Assembly: GCA_010645155.1 (NCBI GenBank)
Contig: CM021315.1
Span: 3,256,168 to 3,320,167 of the forward strand
From: Tigriopus japonicus
Lineage: Eukaryota; Arthropoda; Copepoda; Harpacticoida; Harpacticidae
Length of the DNA: 64,000 nt
Direction of reading: 5' to 3'
Below, piece by piece: positions 34,495-47,413 of this stretch (positions are counted from its first letter, which is position 1; each line of letters starts with the position of its first letter). Under the pieces are notes generated by a model. The model was not told where the DNA came from. It saw nothing but the letters and a program-made list of their open reading frames with translations, and did not search any database. A program made the position numbers and the translations under genes.

Positions 34495-34740
34495 CCTGGG
34501 TCCTTTAACGAGCAGCTGACTGGGAGGTCACAGTACATAAGACTGGGAGGTCACCTTAGTAATACAGCTCCAAAAATTGCACCCTGACACAAACATTAAA
34601 CCTATTTTCGAACTTCTAAATGTATATTGGCCACGTAAAAACAAAAATTTTGTGTATTAAAGCTCAAAGGTTGCACGTGTTTTCCATTTCACTGGTTGCG
34701 CTTGAAGGACTTGACAAACGCAAAATAGCTCACAAAATTT
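34495..34740 (+). repeat. Dispersed repeat, second copy of 23135-23470
   Basis: Same block order as the 23.1-kb copy, moderately diverged, directly beside the 34474 element end. Confidence 0.6.
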
Positions 34741-36909
34741 TGAGGCTGTGAACATCTTTTTCTTGTTTTGATTTCCACAGAGTGACCGCACATCATGCGA
34801 TGAAATCTGCCCTCTCTTTATCCAGGGTGGCAAATTTTTTTGGAGCGACGATGCTAGCTAAAGTCAAATCAATGCTAATTGGAAAATGGAAAATGCTAGA
34901 AAAGTGCTACTTTTTCAAATACAATAAAGGGACAATAGCAGCTATTATACCCATTAGTGACTATTTGAATCTATGTATTTTGACCCTCTATTTTGCTGAA
35001 ATTGACACAACATATATTTTTCTACTACTTGCCCACGCTAGCTAAAAACTTTGGCCTTCAAAAATTTATAATGCATTGATTGTGAAATAAATCATAAAGG
35101 GAGACAAAAATTGGCAAGCCATGCAGCATTTATTTTTTATAACAATTATAAGAAGTTATTTAATTTAAGGTTTGTAAGAAACCATGCATTATGTTTTAGA
35201 CGATATTCTTTCAAATTTACTAAGATTAAATTGAAACTAGTTATAGACCAAAAGCGTTTATGTGCTTCAGTTTCATTTATGCTTAGCAAAACCAAAAGCA
35301 TACATACGAGGTTGTAAAAACTGAAATTTCACACCAAAGTTGAATATTTCTTGGTTCAAAAACCTTTGCAATTTATTTTTCCTATTCTATTTTTTTGCCA
35401 TCACTCATCATCAAACGTATGAATAATTTAAATTTCTAAGTGAATTTCGCATGTTAACAATTTTGTGATAAGCTTTTTTCATTTCACAAAAGCCCTCTAT
35501 TAACAAAAAAGAGGTTTAGGTTAAAAGCTCCTTTTGATCCATTTTTTACTGAAACAATGATTTATCCATTCTAAGTTTAAAAAGCTGTTTTTCTGTAGTT
35601 TGTGTTCTAGTTCCATCACAAATCTAACCTTGTTTTGAGGCAAGTAATGCTTTGTGCTTCTTCTCAAGAAGTTGTTAGACTATAAACAGAAATTTGGTTA
35701 CCTGGACTAATGGACCAACTTGAAAATAAGGGTAACAAGTCTTCCAATTGATCTTTTTATAGTGGGGATAACGTAGGCAAATTTGGCCGTCAAAATCAGT
35801 TGTCTTTGAAGCCCAAAATTGGATGTTTTTTCCAAAAAGTGCTAGAATAATGCTAAAATGCTATGCAAAAATTTTCAATTCTAGAGCCTTTCAAATAATG
35901 CTAGAAAGAGCCGAAAACTCAAACCCTTATTTCTTGCAAGCTGCTTGAACAGTTTTTATCTTTGTTTTAATCTTAGATCATTTATTAATCACTAGATAGC
36001 GTGCAAGCTTTAGTTAGGCTGATTTGGCAAGCGGGGCGGAATGCGTTGAGTTTATGAGGAAAATGTCGCCCTCACAACTGTTGAGTGGACAGTTAGTGTG
36101 ACCAAACATGAGAATCAAGACCAACTTTTTTAAAATTGATCTTGAAGGCGCAAGTTATTTTTTTGTCCACATATGTATTGGATTAACCCAAAAGGCTTAA
36201 ATTTGTGTTCTTCCTATTAGTGACTTATTCAATGTCTGGGCAAAAAAAGTTCCTAGTTGAAGTATTCAAATCCAAGGCAAGGTCACCTCGTGACGTCTTT
36301 GCTTCTTTCAAGAAAGTGACCACTAGCAATAACAAAAAATAACCCAAAAACATTACTCAATTCCACATTTGATCATCCTTGATTTGATTCATAAATTGCA
36401 TGGTTGACACTTGCCGGGTCACACATTTCAAATGTTCCCGCACTTTTGTCCGCTCAACAGTTGGCGACCGGAGACACATTTTTAGGCTTACACTCCTCTA
36501 GTATTAATAGAACTCAATGGTTTAAATACTGTCGCTTGATCAGCTTTTGCAAAGTCAATCCACACTTGGCAATCTGCAACATCAGTGGCAATCACTTAGA
36601 CCTGAGATATTTAATTGAAATTGCAAATAAATAATTGTATTTAACTACATTTGAACTCAAAGTATTTGAAATTAATTATATTTTGTCCGATTTTACTGAC
36701 ATTTGCAATTTCAGTTTCAATTGCATTTTGCAAACATCGCAAGTTCTAGAATGAAGCATTTCACCAACTTTTCCATATATTCTTACTTACTCTGAATATT
36801 ATTTAGTATGTAAAATGATGAACCCTAAATACAGTAATGGGAAATGTACGAAGGTTGCTCAAATGAGCGTTTTAAATCGTACTGCTAGTGGTAGAAGAGG
36901 GCTGTTGCC

Positions 36910-37292
36910 CAGGGTTGGTTTCAGCCCGTCACGTCGAAGAAAATCCAGTCCCTGGGTTCCCGGGGACGCGATAAATCGGATTTTTTTTAGGATTTACGGG
37001 ATTTTTAATTTTCTGTAAAAGGGTATAAATATCGTAAATTTGATTTGTGTAATAATGGAACTATTAATTGGAAACAGATATTTTGGCGCAGTTACAATTT
37101 CATTGACATAGATTTCTTTCATTTTTGCCATTTTAACTTCTTAAAAGCTTTCAACTTTTCAATAATCCCGTCCTGCGATCCTGTAAAAAGATCAGATTGT
37201 TTTGGAAATTGCAGAAAAATCCCGTTTGTCGCAATTTTAGAGTTGGAAAAAAACACCCCGGGATCCCGGGTATAATCCCTTGACCAACCCTG
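36910..37292. mobile_element. hAT-like MITE, CAGGGTTGGT family, copy 2
   Basis: Ends CAGGGTTGGTTTCAGCCCG and (inverted) CAGGGTTGGTCAAGGGATTA. Flanks CTGTTGCC and CCGTTGGC agree at 6 of 8. 383 bp. Shares AATCCCGTCC/CCCG-type subterminal motifs with 11632-12056. Confidence 0.8.
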
Positions 37293-38017
37293 CCGTTGGC
37301 TGTGCTGAGTAGTTTGGCCCTGTTTAAAAAATCCATTTATCTCAATTTTAGCGTGTATTCAATGAGCCTGGGTTTGTGAAAACGGTCGACATTTCACCTC
37401 CAGACACCTTGGCCGGAGTTAGATTAATAATATGCAGAATTCACTTTCAGGGTGATTGAAAAACAAAAAAGTACCTAAACAAGCCTTGTGCAACTTCAAA
37501 AATAAAACTTATCATCGATCTAAAAAATGGTTCAAAGATGCACATTTCTTCAGTGCATCCGTAGTCCATAGAATATATCAACATTGAAAAATGTTTTCCA
37601 TAAAGAGAAATGAATATAGTTTTTACTACTTCTTTTCTACCTTATAAATAGATCAAATTATCAACCAAGTGTAAACATAGGTATCTAAATGTAAAATAGG
37701 GACAATTTTAAGGGACCTAGACTCCATATCCCATAATGGAAAAAACAAAGGGATTGAAAAACTAATCTGAGTCATAAAGATAATGATAATGGATCGTTTA
37801 TTGTGAAAACACTCCAGTTTTCAATGATATTAAGGCTCATATAGTCTTCCTGCAATCACTCGTAGCCGCGTTTGAACCAAAGCACTTGATTTTATGACGA
37901 GAAACAAAGCCCCCACCGCAAAGAAAACAACCGAATATCACAAAACTTTCTCAGACCATCCGATTGTATAATTAATTGCAGTTTAAAATAATAAAAAAAT
38001 TATTGTATTTTTTGTGT

Positions 38018-38072
38018 AGGTTGCTGATTTTTTATCATAGCAGAGAATGGGATTTCCTGTTAAGAATTTGTT
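38018..38072 (-). mobile_element. Short LINE 3'-end relic
   Basis: GCTGATTTTTTATCATAGCA followed by GAATGGGATTTCCTGTTAA resembles the inverted LINE tail at 18220-18260. Diverged. Confidence 0.45.
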
Positions 38073-39000
38073 TTTTTATAAATCCATGGTAAATGATTAC
38101 AATTTGAATGAAATTGACGAAGGACTGATGATTGTTAAATTGCATGGTAAAACCAACTTTAAGTAAATAAACAACCCATAAACGAACCTATAATTTGATC
38201 TTCAGGACATCCTTGGTACAGAGGGGAAAAAAACGTTTGATGCAAAGTACGTCCAAGAGCATCCTTCATCAATTTGGTCTGAAAGAGGCTTATGCTTTCT
38301 TTAATACGAGTCATATGAACAAAAACGATTAAGAGCGCATTAGACGGGAATAAATAAGACCTTCAATGGGAAATGGTAATGTCTTCCAATCACTGAAAAT
38401 ATGAGTTTTTTTGTGCGTCTGTAAGTTTTCATTTCATTCAGCAGATTTGTGGCGTTTTTTAATCAAAAATTACCATTTTGTAGCTGTAATTTATAGTATT
38501 TGAATTTGGAGTAATAGATAATGAGTCCAGGCAAATTCAACTGAGAATTCCTGGGCAAACTGTTTTTGATGGGTCAAAGCTAAAAGTAAGGCAATAACAA
38601 ACTTGTTCTCACATTAGTTTCTTTAAATGAATTTACACATGTCATCGTGTAAATTTGGAGTTTAAGGCAAAAACGGATTTTTTCCCAATGAAACAAGAAT
38701 AAACGTGTTTTTTCACAAGCCTTTTTATGACACATTCTGAGACAATTGGGCCCAAGAAACCCCATTAAAATGCAACGGGATTTAAATATTAGTGATTCAT
38801 CACGTTTGAAAAGTGTACCAATCAAAAGTAAAAGTTTCCATCAAAATAAAGCCTGACTAAAAACACATACAAAATACAGTTGTCATTTAGTCGTGGAATT
38901 TAGGAGAGCAATTTTTTAAACTAAAAACTTTTATTTGAAATTTTCAATCTCCAAACGCTACCCCTATTTTTCAATGTGTCTAATTTCGGTTTCATTAGTC

Positions 39001-39437
39001 AAGAACCACTGAATTTCTCTGGATCGAGAGGCCAACAAGAGGAATCATGATTTCCAGCAGGAACAATTTAATTACGTACTTCTGCAAATGAGACCTTCCT
39101 TATGTTAACAAGAATACGTAATCCAATTTTTAGCTCAATCGAACGTCGGAGTCAAAAGTTATGCTCTCTCAAAGCTCAGTGCAAATCCTACCAAGAATGA
39201 ATGAACTGGCCCTTTTCTGGTGATTGTTTTGCCACAAAAGGGCGAACGCAATCATTCGATGCTCTCTTCAGTACATAAGTTTGAGAAGGCGTAACTTTTC
39301 ACTCCGGCATTCGATTGAGCTGAAAACTGAAATACGTAGTTTACTGAATGCAAGCCAGGTTCTGCAATTGAATGGATCCTACAGGAAATCATAATTTTCA
39401 TCGCTAGCCTCCCACTCCAGAAATTCAGTGCTTCTTA
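39001..39437. mobile_element. MITE with AAGAACCACTGAATTTC ends, copy 1
   Basis: Left AAGAACCACTGAATTTCTCT, right (inverted) AAGAAGCACTGAATTTCTGG. Flanks CATTAGTC and CATTAATC agree at 7 of 8. The interior has its own inverted blocks (CGAACGTCGGAGTCAAAAGT and ACTTTTCACTCCGGCATTCG). A second copy is at 49457-50711. Confidence 0.82.
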
Positions 39438-40207
39438 CATTAATCTAATTACGATTTGAAAACCATGAATACATGCTTACTGTCACAAAAGTGATTTATC
39501 AGTGCTGGCCAAAACAAGCAGAGACATTGAATTTAATAATAGCAATAAAATCAGCTAATCGCAAGATTGTGAGGCTTTTACCGCTCTTAAAGTCAACCCG
39601 CGACCCACGTGTGCCTAAAGAATGCTTTTATAAATGTGTTTTAAAGACATTTCAATATTTGGCTCGTGACCTAGTTACCAGAACTCAATTACAAATGTGG
39701 CATTGTCTCTTCACCTCAAAACTGGTATCAAATATCTTTAAAACTTAAATATGGTGTCGCCAAGTCAAGTAAGCGCCGTGTACCATTACAGTGACATCAC
39801 CTTAGCTTGATGTTTTCAAGGTTATTTATGCCTTTTTTAGAAATAGCAATCTTAGTAGGCAATCAAACCTGAGCCTACAATCTACATTATTTGTCAGATC
39901 CTTCAATTACCATAACTTGAGTTTCTTTAGGTTTGATAATTGTTGGCTGACCGGGTCGAAATTTGATTTTGAGACTAAAAATTCTTTCAAAAGTTACTAG
40001 ATTCTCAAAACCTAACATTTTCTTTGCAATTTGTCAATTTTGGCCAACATCATAAATAAAAAGTGCAAATAAAGGTGAAAATTGCACAAAGCCAGAAAAT
40101 TTGGTCTATGTTGCAAAAAATCTTTTACACTATTTGCCCCTTCCTAATGATTAAGTATCTGAGAAGTAAATCAATCTTGTTTCATCAGTGAAACCATTAT
40201 TTTACAT

Positions 40208-40250
40208 TTTCAAAAGTCCGGCGTCAATCGGCGCACCCTGTATTAAAAAA
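40208..40250. mobile_element. Solo end of a Tc1/mariner-like element
   Basis: GGCGCACCCTGTA resembles the right terminus of the element ending at 21926 (GACGCACCCTGTA). No partner end nearby. Confidence 0.35.
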
Positions 40251-40292
40251 GCCCCCACCACACTAAGCCAATTCCCGACGAAATGAGACTAC

Positions 40293-40711
40293 ATGTTCAA
40301 TTTATTTCGTTATGAATGTGAACACATTCTCCAAAATGAAGTTAGCTTAACAAGAAACGAGCCTCTCCAAGAGCTCAATAATTTGGCCGCCCTTGACTCC
40401 AAGTTCAAATTTCCGTCCCGCACCCGATCGTCAACGAGGCAATCCTCCTTCAAAACCTCCAAGAACGAATGCCAAAAAAGAGAGGAAGGGAGAGAACTTG
40501 GAAGTTCGGCTCTTTCTTCGCGGCTCTTTTGTTTTCGCTCGACTTGGGAACGATCAAATCCGTTCCATCGGGTTTTCTCTCAGTCGCCATTGAATGTGCA
40601 AGGAATCGATGAGCCTACTCAAACACCCAACAATCAATGATCCAGACAACCGTGAGAGTGAACCAAGATGACAAGTGAATACAGTGAGGATCCGATCATT
40701 ATTTCCACCTA
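40293..40711 (+). other. Candidate first exon/promoter block ending in a GTAAGT donor
   Basis: This stretch is clearly less AT-rich than its surroundings and stays open for 115 codons in one frame, but I recognise no protein family. Near its end an ATG opens MTSEYSEDPIIIST and runs into the donor at 40712. It may be the 5'UTR exon of the class B receptor starting at 55 kb, or belong to an unseen gene. Splicing to 55036 would create an immediate stop in the short frame, making it leader sequence. Confidence 0.3.
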
Positions 40712-43700
40712 GTAAGTTCCATTCCATTCAATAAAATCCCCAGAGCATCTAGATAAATCTGGAACAATCTTTCAAGCTCATTTTTGAGACTGTCCATAGA
40801 AAAGGTTGATGTTAGGTGTAAGAGCCTTAGAAACATTGTGTCAAATGTAGTATTTTAAGGATGTTTTAGTCACTTTTCTTCTTTCAATAATCAAAATTCC
40901 CCGTAACAATATGTTAAGTACATTGTTTTCAATTCGGCAAAAAATTTACCGATACAAAAGTATTGTTATGTAATGCAATGATCATTTTAGACATAAAACG
41001 TGATTTTAATAAGACATGGATTGTAAATGAAAGGAAAAAAAGATAAGCAAAGATAGAATTACAGTTCAGCTGTTTTAGACATCGATACCTTAATAGATTA
41101 GGTCAAAAATAAGTGGTAAGGGAGTCAATTTTCGGTTAGAAGGAAAGGTTGATGCATTTACTTGCATTTCCATGTTAATTTGTAAGATCTGTATGTTTCA
41201 TTCTGATATATGAGAACAGTAGCTTTTCTATTTGACCAATTGCACATGTTTTGGGATCATGTTATGAGAAACAGTTGAGAAACCACTCTCCGGATTAACT
41301 TTAGGGGGTCAGTTAGGCTTTCTCTGATAACATTCTTTACGAGTGCCACAATTGACCAACTTTTTGCTAGATTTTTTTTACTGGGAAAATAATTTTTCAT
41401 CATGCAAAAAGCACCTGCAAAACTTTCCTTTTTGGGGGGAACACTTGAGGAGAACTAAATAAAATATTTGTTTACGTGAAACTTGAAACACTTCCGCAAT
41501 AAAGAAAATCTCGAGAATGCCTGAAAAGTAGGAACGTAATCAAAACCAAAGGCCACACTAAAACCCATCTCAATGCACTTCCAATTTTAGTGTGTGGCGT
41601 TTTCGTGGTAATCTAATCTTGAATAAGAAGTTAGAGAGTTTTGCTTTCTAAGTTAAGGCAAACGAGAGCAATATTCTAGACCAATGAAGACTTTTAAATG
41701 AAGTTTACAAAAATCGCCATTAGATAGAGCCAAAACAGGGGCAAATTCTCTTGATTTCAGATCTATCCTCAACTTAAACTTGTTGCCAAAATTGCAGCTT
41801 CCATCTTAAAGTGGATTTCTCTTCACATTTCAAGTGAAATGTTCAAAAATCAAAAAGCCATGCTGAGTGATCACAAATTAAGGCCAAAGACTAGACAGAA
41901 GCACTCACAACCGTTTCTACCTCAAGATGGCGCTGATTGTCATTTTCTTTTTGATTGAAGCTAAACTTTGCTTCCTTAAGAAGGCTTGCTCTGATGGCGA
42001 GTTGTTCATCTTGAGAACAAGAGAGGGCACCCCAGTAAGATGTGTTGAGGGCATGCTAAATCATGTGAGAGCCATCTAGGGGAAGAAAATGTTGGTTTTC
42101 TTTAAAAACGTGACTTATTTTGATCAAACTAGATTTGATAAATGTAATTGTAATTTTAAGGTATAAATTTTTTAAGCATCAAAACTGGCATTCTGAAAAA
42201 GTTGACAGAGCCTCACTGAAACATGATGAGAAAAGAAAGTGCAAGGTTTTATGAATGGTTCTTATATTATTGAAGAAAAACGACTTATTATGTTGGATGT
42301 AACAAGCACATAAACATAAATTCGATCGCTTGTTTGTTTTTGAAGCTACATTCTTGTAAATTGTGCACAAAACACTTTGTGTTTTCGTGTTAAAAAGAAC
42401 ACTTAGAAAAAAGCATCGAGCCTTTTGAACGCTAGATGGCGAAGTTGCAATGGGACTTTTCAAAATTGATGACGTCAACTTAAAAACGCCAATCAAACGT
42501 TCACGAAGAAGTAGCTTTCCTCTCGAGAAAAAAGGTGAACCGTGTGAATCGATTCTTTTGATGAGCACTTGATTTGAAGATCAAATTAAAAGAAAAACGA
42601 ATATTATTAACGTATCTACATATCGCTTGACTTTTGAATTTATGAACGTTAACGCAGACATCCAAGTTTAACTTGTGCTCCCGAAAAACCCCATAAAAGG
42701 CTTTCTCTGGGTAGCGCCAAAACTGCTAAAACTCTTTGTTTTGGCCCTTACAGAAAGATAGAGAGGGCATTGCCGTCATTTTGCCTGCATTGTTCGTAGT
42801 TGAAACTGACCAAACGTTGCGTAAAAAAGCAAATATTTCCAAAGGATATCGTAAAAGATGCTCATATAAGTGGATGCTCATTGTACAAACTTCAGAACCA
42901 AGGACTTATTTTGGCAAAGTGCAAAAAGTCCTTGATCGCTAAATCATCCTGGCTGCCGGCTATTAAAATTCACGCCCAGCCAACTTTGGTATCTATGTAT
43001 CCTCTATAGAACTTTATGATTGGATCAAGTCTCATGTTTTCTTTTGGGTTCCTGGCACAATGATCCTATCCTGGATGATTTACTCTACAAGATCTAATGA
43101 CAAAAGGTCAGTGATGTGTACTGGCCCATATTTCTAGGGCATGAAATCCATTTCAATGAAATTTATTCTTGAAATTAGATGTATTATAGCTATCATTCTC
43201 TTGTTATTACTTGAATGTACTCTTATGAAGTCAATGGAGGTTCACATTAAAAACTTTTCACGAATACGACTTTTGTGGCTAAAAGGCTAAAAGGCTATAT
43301 GATTTGTAACTGATACAAAGAATGTCGTTCAATGTTAAAAACATGTTGGCATGTCATGGCTTTCGATTTTGCTTATTTTCATGGCCCGTTTTAACGGCCT
43401 AAAAATTGGTTTGTACAGGATGTTTGAACTTTGAAAAATGTCGCCACCTTTAACTGCTGAAACGCGTGATCATCAATCAGGTGACCTTTCTCCTTTAAAA
43501 TGTCTAGAATTTCTGCTCCACAACAAAACAATTTAATTCCCGGGCTATATTGACCAAATGAGATAGAAAACGCTTTACCAAAGGCCCATCCAATCTGATT
43601 CCACTTTGAACTGCCAACCCTTTCTCAGTTGCCACCATTATTTTTCGATAAACTAACCTCTAAGACCATTGTCTAATGGCAAAATCTTTTTGTACAAATT

Positions 43701-44511
43701 GGTTAATTGATACTGAGAGCTTTGAATTCACACTGTCGAGTAAAGGAGTTTTCCTGGTGACAAGATTTATGAAATAATTGCCTTCTTCGAGATAAAAACG
43801 CAGTTCCTCTGAAGTAGCATTAAGCCTGAAATATAGTTTAAAAAATCTATTTATTCTCTACCCTTTTAATTTAGGGGGCCTAAAACAAGAATGATTTCTA
43901 GAAATTTAACTTTGATCTGAAAATTTAAACAAAGGGTAATTACTTATTTGTTATACGTGTTTGGAATGCCAAGGAGCCTTATTTAGCTAGTAGTTGGTAA
44001 TGTACTATTAACAAATGGTGTTATACCTTAGTTGTATACTTTCAGCAGAAACAACATAACGGTCTAGCCACTCGTGTTTGCAAGTTCTAGACAATGAAGT
44101 AAAGCTTTCTTTACTAATGCTCTCAGATATAGGGGATAATGAATGCAATTGGTTATGCCCAATGTCGAGGATAGAAGGAAATAATCCCTTGATCCCTTTT
44201 GAGTGTGACGCCAATGTTTCTTATAGATAAAAGCAATTACTCTCTACGAAGTTTGCGGTCTGGTTTCCTTCTTCTGGGAGAATAATTACATTTAGGGTTG
44301 GTTTGTCAAGTTTGACTGGATGTAATGAAATGCTAAATCAAACTTGACACTTTTCACTAATTAGGGCTTGAAAGACAAGTCTCATTTAAACAACAGACGT
44401 ACGTATAAAAGCCATTTTGAAATTCGTAGTAAGTAAAAAGCAAAAATCAGGAACTCGTGTTAACAGAGGATGTCAGCTTTTTCAAACCTTCTCTTTTTCT
44501 TGAAATGACAG

Positions 44512-44610
44512 TGCTCTAGTTAGGCCTGGAGTATTCTAATGCTCTAGTCCGGCCTGGAGTATTCTAATGCTCTAGTCCGGCCTGGAGTATTCTAATGCTC
44601 TAGTCCGGCC
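44512..44610 (+). repeat. 28-bp tandem repeat, about 3.5 copies
   Basis: The units contain TGCTCTAGTCCGGCCTGGAG followed by TATTCTAA. The first unit has GTTAGG instead of GTCCGG. The array ends at the left border of the MITE beginning at 44611. Confidence 0.92.
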
Positions 44611-44902
44611 TAGAGGGCTAACAGATAAATGACACTCACAAAATAATATTTGTGAGTCACCAAGCCTGCACAGTGTGTGCAATGGGATTTGAGGTTGAAC
44701 ACGTTAAATTATGCAATTCACAGCCCGAACTTGCATTTTTAGGGAGTCAGGGGCAAAATTGCTCGTTCTACTGCTTTGGTTGAACAAGAGCAATGTATGC
44801 TGAATCAAGGCACTTGACACCCTTGCTGCCGTATCAATGAAGTGTGTTCAAAACAAATCTCCACTGTTTGTACTGGAGTGACATTTCTCTGTTAGCCCTC
44901 TA
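44611..44902. mobile_element. hAT-like MITE, diverged third copy of the TACAGTTCTA family
   Basis: Ends TAGAGGGCTAACAGATAAAT and (inverted) TAGAGGGCTAACAGAGAAAT, followed inward by the family's TGTCACTCC block. Flanks GTCCGGCC and GTCCAGCC agree at 7 of 8. 292 bp, against 294 and 293 bp for the other copies. Confidence 0.8.
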
Positions 44903-45361
44903 GTCCAGCCGTCAAATTGTTCTTCAATGAAGTGCAGAATGCAAGGCTAAACAGTGCCATCTGATGGCTCAACAATTTTGTTTGTTTTGGCGAAATATTT
45001 TCTCCAATATTTCTAAAAAAAATTCTGAAAAATATGGTATCGTAACTGTGCTCCTATACACGTGAAATATGAAGCGAAACCAATTTCCAGGGATAAGCCA
45101 CAATATTAAAATCAAGTTCAAAATGGGTTTTGCTCTTTGGAGCCAAATATATGACTTTGATCCCGTGTTGCCTCCATCGACGGATTTTCAGCTTGTATAA
45201 ATAAATTTTATCATTTTTTTCCCTTATCAGTGCAATTTTCCACATTGCAATAAATATATATTTTTTCGATTTTTCCGGCTTTTTTTCAAAAAAAATCAAA
45301 AATTTTGGGAGCGCTTGAATAGACTTAGAACAAAATTTTCTTTCTTATTTCAATCTTAAAA

Positions 45362-45418
45362 GTGCCGAGTGTAAGTGCTTCTCCAGACGGCGTAGGTTCG
45401 AATCCTGTTGGGGGTCGG
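45362..45418 (+). pseudogene. tRNA-Ser-like fragment lacking the anticodon arm
   Basis: TGCCGAGTGTAAGTGC resembles the D-arm/A box of tRNA-Ser. CGTAGGTTCGAATCCTG is a perfect T-arm/B box (B box 45395-45405). The anticodon arm and acceptor pairing are absent, so it is a tRNA pseudogene or SINE head, not a tRNA gene. It abuts the LINE. Confidence 0.55.
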
Positions 45419-45420
45419 AT

Positions 45421-47413
45421 TGAAGCTGTCGGGTGAAATCCTTTCTACTTCAAATCCAGTAGTTGTAGCTAGCCTCCAAAATAAATTGACCTTGCTTCAA
45501 GCTAAGATTAGGGCCTCCATTGATTCTGATCAGATGGAAAAGGAAAGTAGAGTGACCCAGGAGGTTAAAACTAATCCAAAGGCGTTTTTCTCGTTTGCAA
45601 ATACAAAGAGAAAAATGAAGCATCCTGTAGGACCTTTTGAGGTCGACGGTAAAACCGTCAATGATAGTGAGGTTATGGCCAATATGCTTGGAGATCAGTT
45701 CTCAAGTGTATTTTCAATTCCAAAAAGGGTAGTCAGAGCAGGCAGGCCATGACTGTAGCAATGTTGTTGATGAGACTGGCATTGATAGTCAGGATAATCG
45801 ATTCGGATCTGGTAGTCACAGATCAAGATGCTTTTGAGGCCATCAAGAGCTTAAACCTCTAGAGTTCTCCTGGACCTGATGGTGTGACATCTCAGTTTCT
45901 GATGAAATGCTCACATATTCTTGCCCCAGTTTTCTCCTACTTGATGCGTTGTATCTTATATCAGGACAAGTTTCCATCTTCTCTAAAAGTAGCTCATGTC
46001 GTTCCAATTGTTAAGGGCGGAGATAAGTCACTCCCTAGTAATTATACGCCCATTTCTCTGTCATCCAGCGTTGCAAAGGTTTTTGAGAAGAGTATGAAGT
46101 CCAAGCTTGTAGATTATTTGGAAGTCCATGATTTAATTCCTTCTGGACAGCATGGGTTTCGAGCTCATTTTAGAACAGTAACCCAATTGGTTGATCATAT
46201 TAAGCAAATCATTGAAGGGCTCGAAAGTCACGAGTCAGTTGATGTAGTCTATCTTGACTTTGCCAAGGCCTTTGATAAGGTAGATCATGGTCTTTTCCTT
46301 GATCAACTCAAAGAGTTTGGGGTCCAGGGTAAGGTCCTGATTTGGATTGATAGTTTTATGAGCGAAAGGAAGCAGATAGTTAAAGTTGAAGGATCTTTAA
46401 GCGGCATGTATGATGTCAAGTCAGGTGTTCCGCAAGGTTCAATTTTAGGTCCGCTCTTGTTTATTCTCTTTATTGCTCCTCTCCAGAATTTTTGAACAAA
46501 AGCCAGTATTTCTTCATATGCGGATGACACAAAATTAGTTTGTGGAAGGAACGGTCAGGACCCAAAATGTTTAGTTGAGGACTTGGAGAAAATCTACTCT
46601 TGGATTGGCGAGAGTAATACGGCATTGAACGGGATGAAATTCCGCACAATGACGTATGGGGCGTCAAAATTAGATGTTCCGCTCAAAGACAACGGAGGTT
46701 GTGATATTGAGCAGGTATCATCCATGAGGGATTTGGGAGTTGTCGTCCAAGATGATGGAAAGTTTGATGAGCATATCCAGTTGAAAGTGGGGAAGGCATT
46801 TCAAACATGTGGCTGGATCTATCGCACTTTCAAGTCCAGAGATAGTATTACGATGCTAACTCTGTACAAGTCGATTGATCAGCCGCATCTTGAATATGCC
46901 TCACCCATTTGGGCTCCAATGAGTTCGGCAGGTTTGCAAAAGGTCGAGCAGGTCCAAAGATGTTTCACTAGGAACATCACAGGAATGAGAGAGCTCTCGT
47001 ATTGGGAGAGGCTCCAGAAGTTAGGGTTGTACAGTACTCAGAGAAGGTATGAAAGGTATCTGATACTGTATGTTTTCAAAAGCATTCATGGGCTCTGTCC
47101 TAACCCCGGATTTGAGATTAGTTGTAGCGATCGTAGAGGTTTTACGTGCGTTCTGAGAGCACCTCCAAATCCAAGGGAATCTAGGCTTGTTCGAACAATG
47201 AAGTCCTTGTCTCTTCTTTATCGGGCTCCTTCATTGTTCAATTTGTTGCCCATTAATCTTCGTCGGGAATATGTAGGAGCTGATCCTCTAACAGCATTTA
47301 AGGCAGGATTGGACAAATTCTTAAATACTATTCCTGACCAACCCACTATACAAGGGTTGTATAGATCTGCCAACAGTAACTCATTGGTAGATCAAATTTC
47401 ATATAAACGGTAA
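45421..47413 (+). pseudogene. Broken reverse transcriptase ORF of the LINE
   Basis: Frame 1 (to 45752) encodes the pre-RT linker (NPKAFFSFANTKRKMKHPVG). After a frameshift near 45750-45800 the RT frame runs to 47413, interrupted by TAG at 45860-45862 and TGA at 46493-46495. Recognisable RT blocks: SPGPDGV; YTPISLSSSVAKVFEK; GFRAHFRTVTQL; VVYLDFAKAFDKVDH; SGVPQGSILGPLLFILFI; and, in frame after the TGA, YADDTKL, the catalytic [FY]XDD box. The C-terminal part contains [18 protein letters not shown] and the arginine-rich tail motif. With two stops and a frameshift it cannot make active enzyme. Confidence 0.93.

Larger units (their letters stand above)
25800..40290. other. Gene-poor 14-kb region of transposon relics
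   Basis: Apart from the elements listed separately and the decayed coding segment at 30.9-31.4 kb, I see no exon with recognisable protein similarity. Long stretches (for example 31.45-33.9 and 34.75-36.9 kb) are AT-rich and show only short chance ORFs. Confidence 0.5.
40712..45360. other. No gene recognised; AT-rich with few repeats
   Basis: Open frames up to 129 codons (42179-42568, minus) have low-complexity or uninformative translations. The only clear structures are the tandem repeat and MITE at 44.5-44.9 kb. Confidence 0.5.

Noticed and set aside
42179..42568. 129-codon open frame on the minus strand
   Set aside because: Translation is low in informative motifs, composition tracks local AT bias, and no splice context or family is recognisable.
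45362..45418. Functional tRNA-Ser gene
   Set aside because: Anticodon arm and acceptor stem are missing despite the perfect B box.
45884..47413. Host gene encoding a reverse-transcriptase-like protein
   Set aside because: Contains two in-frame stops and a frameshift, and seven truncated relatives in the window; it is a dead LINE.
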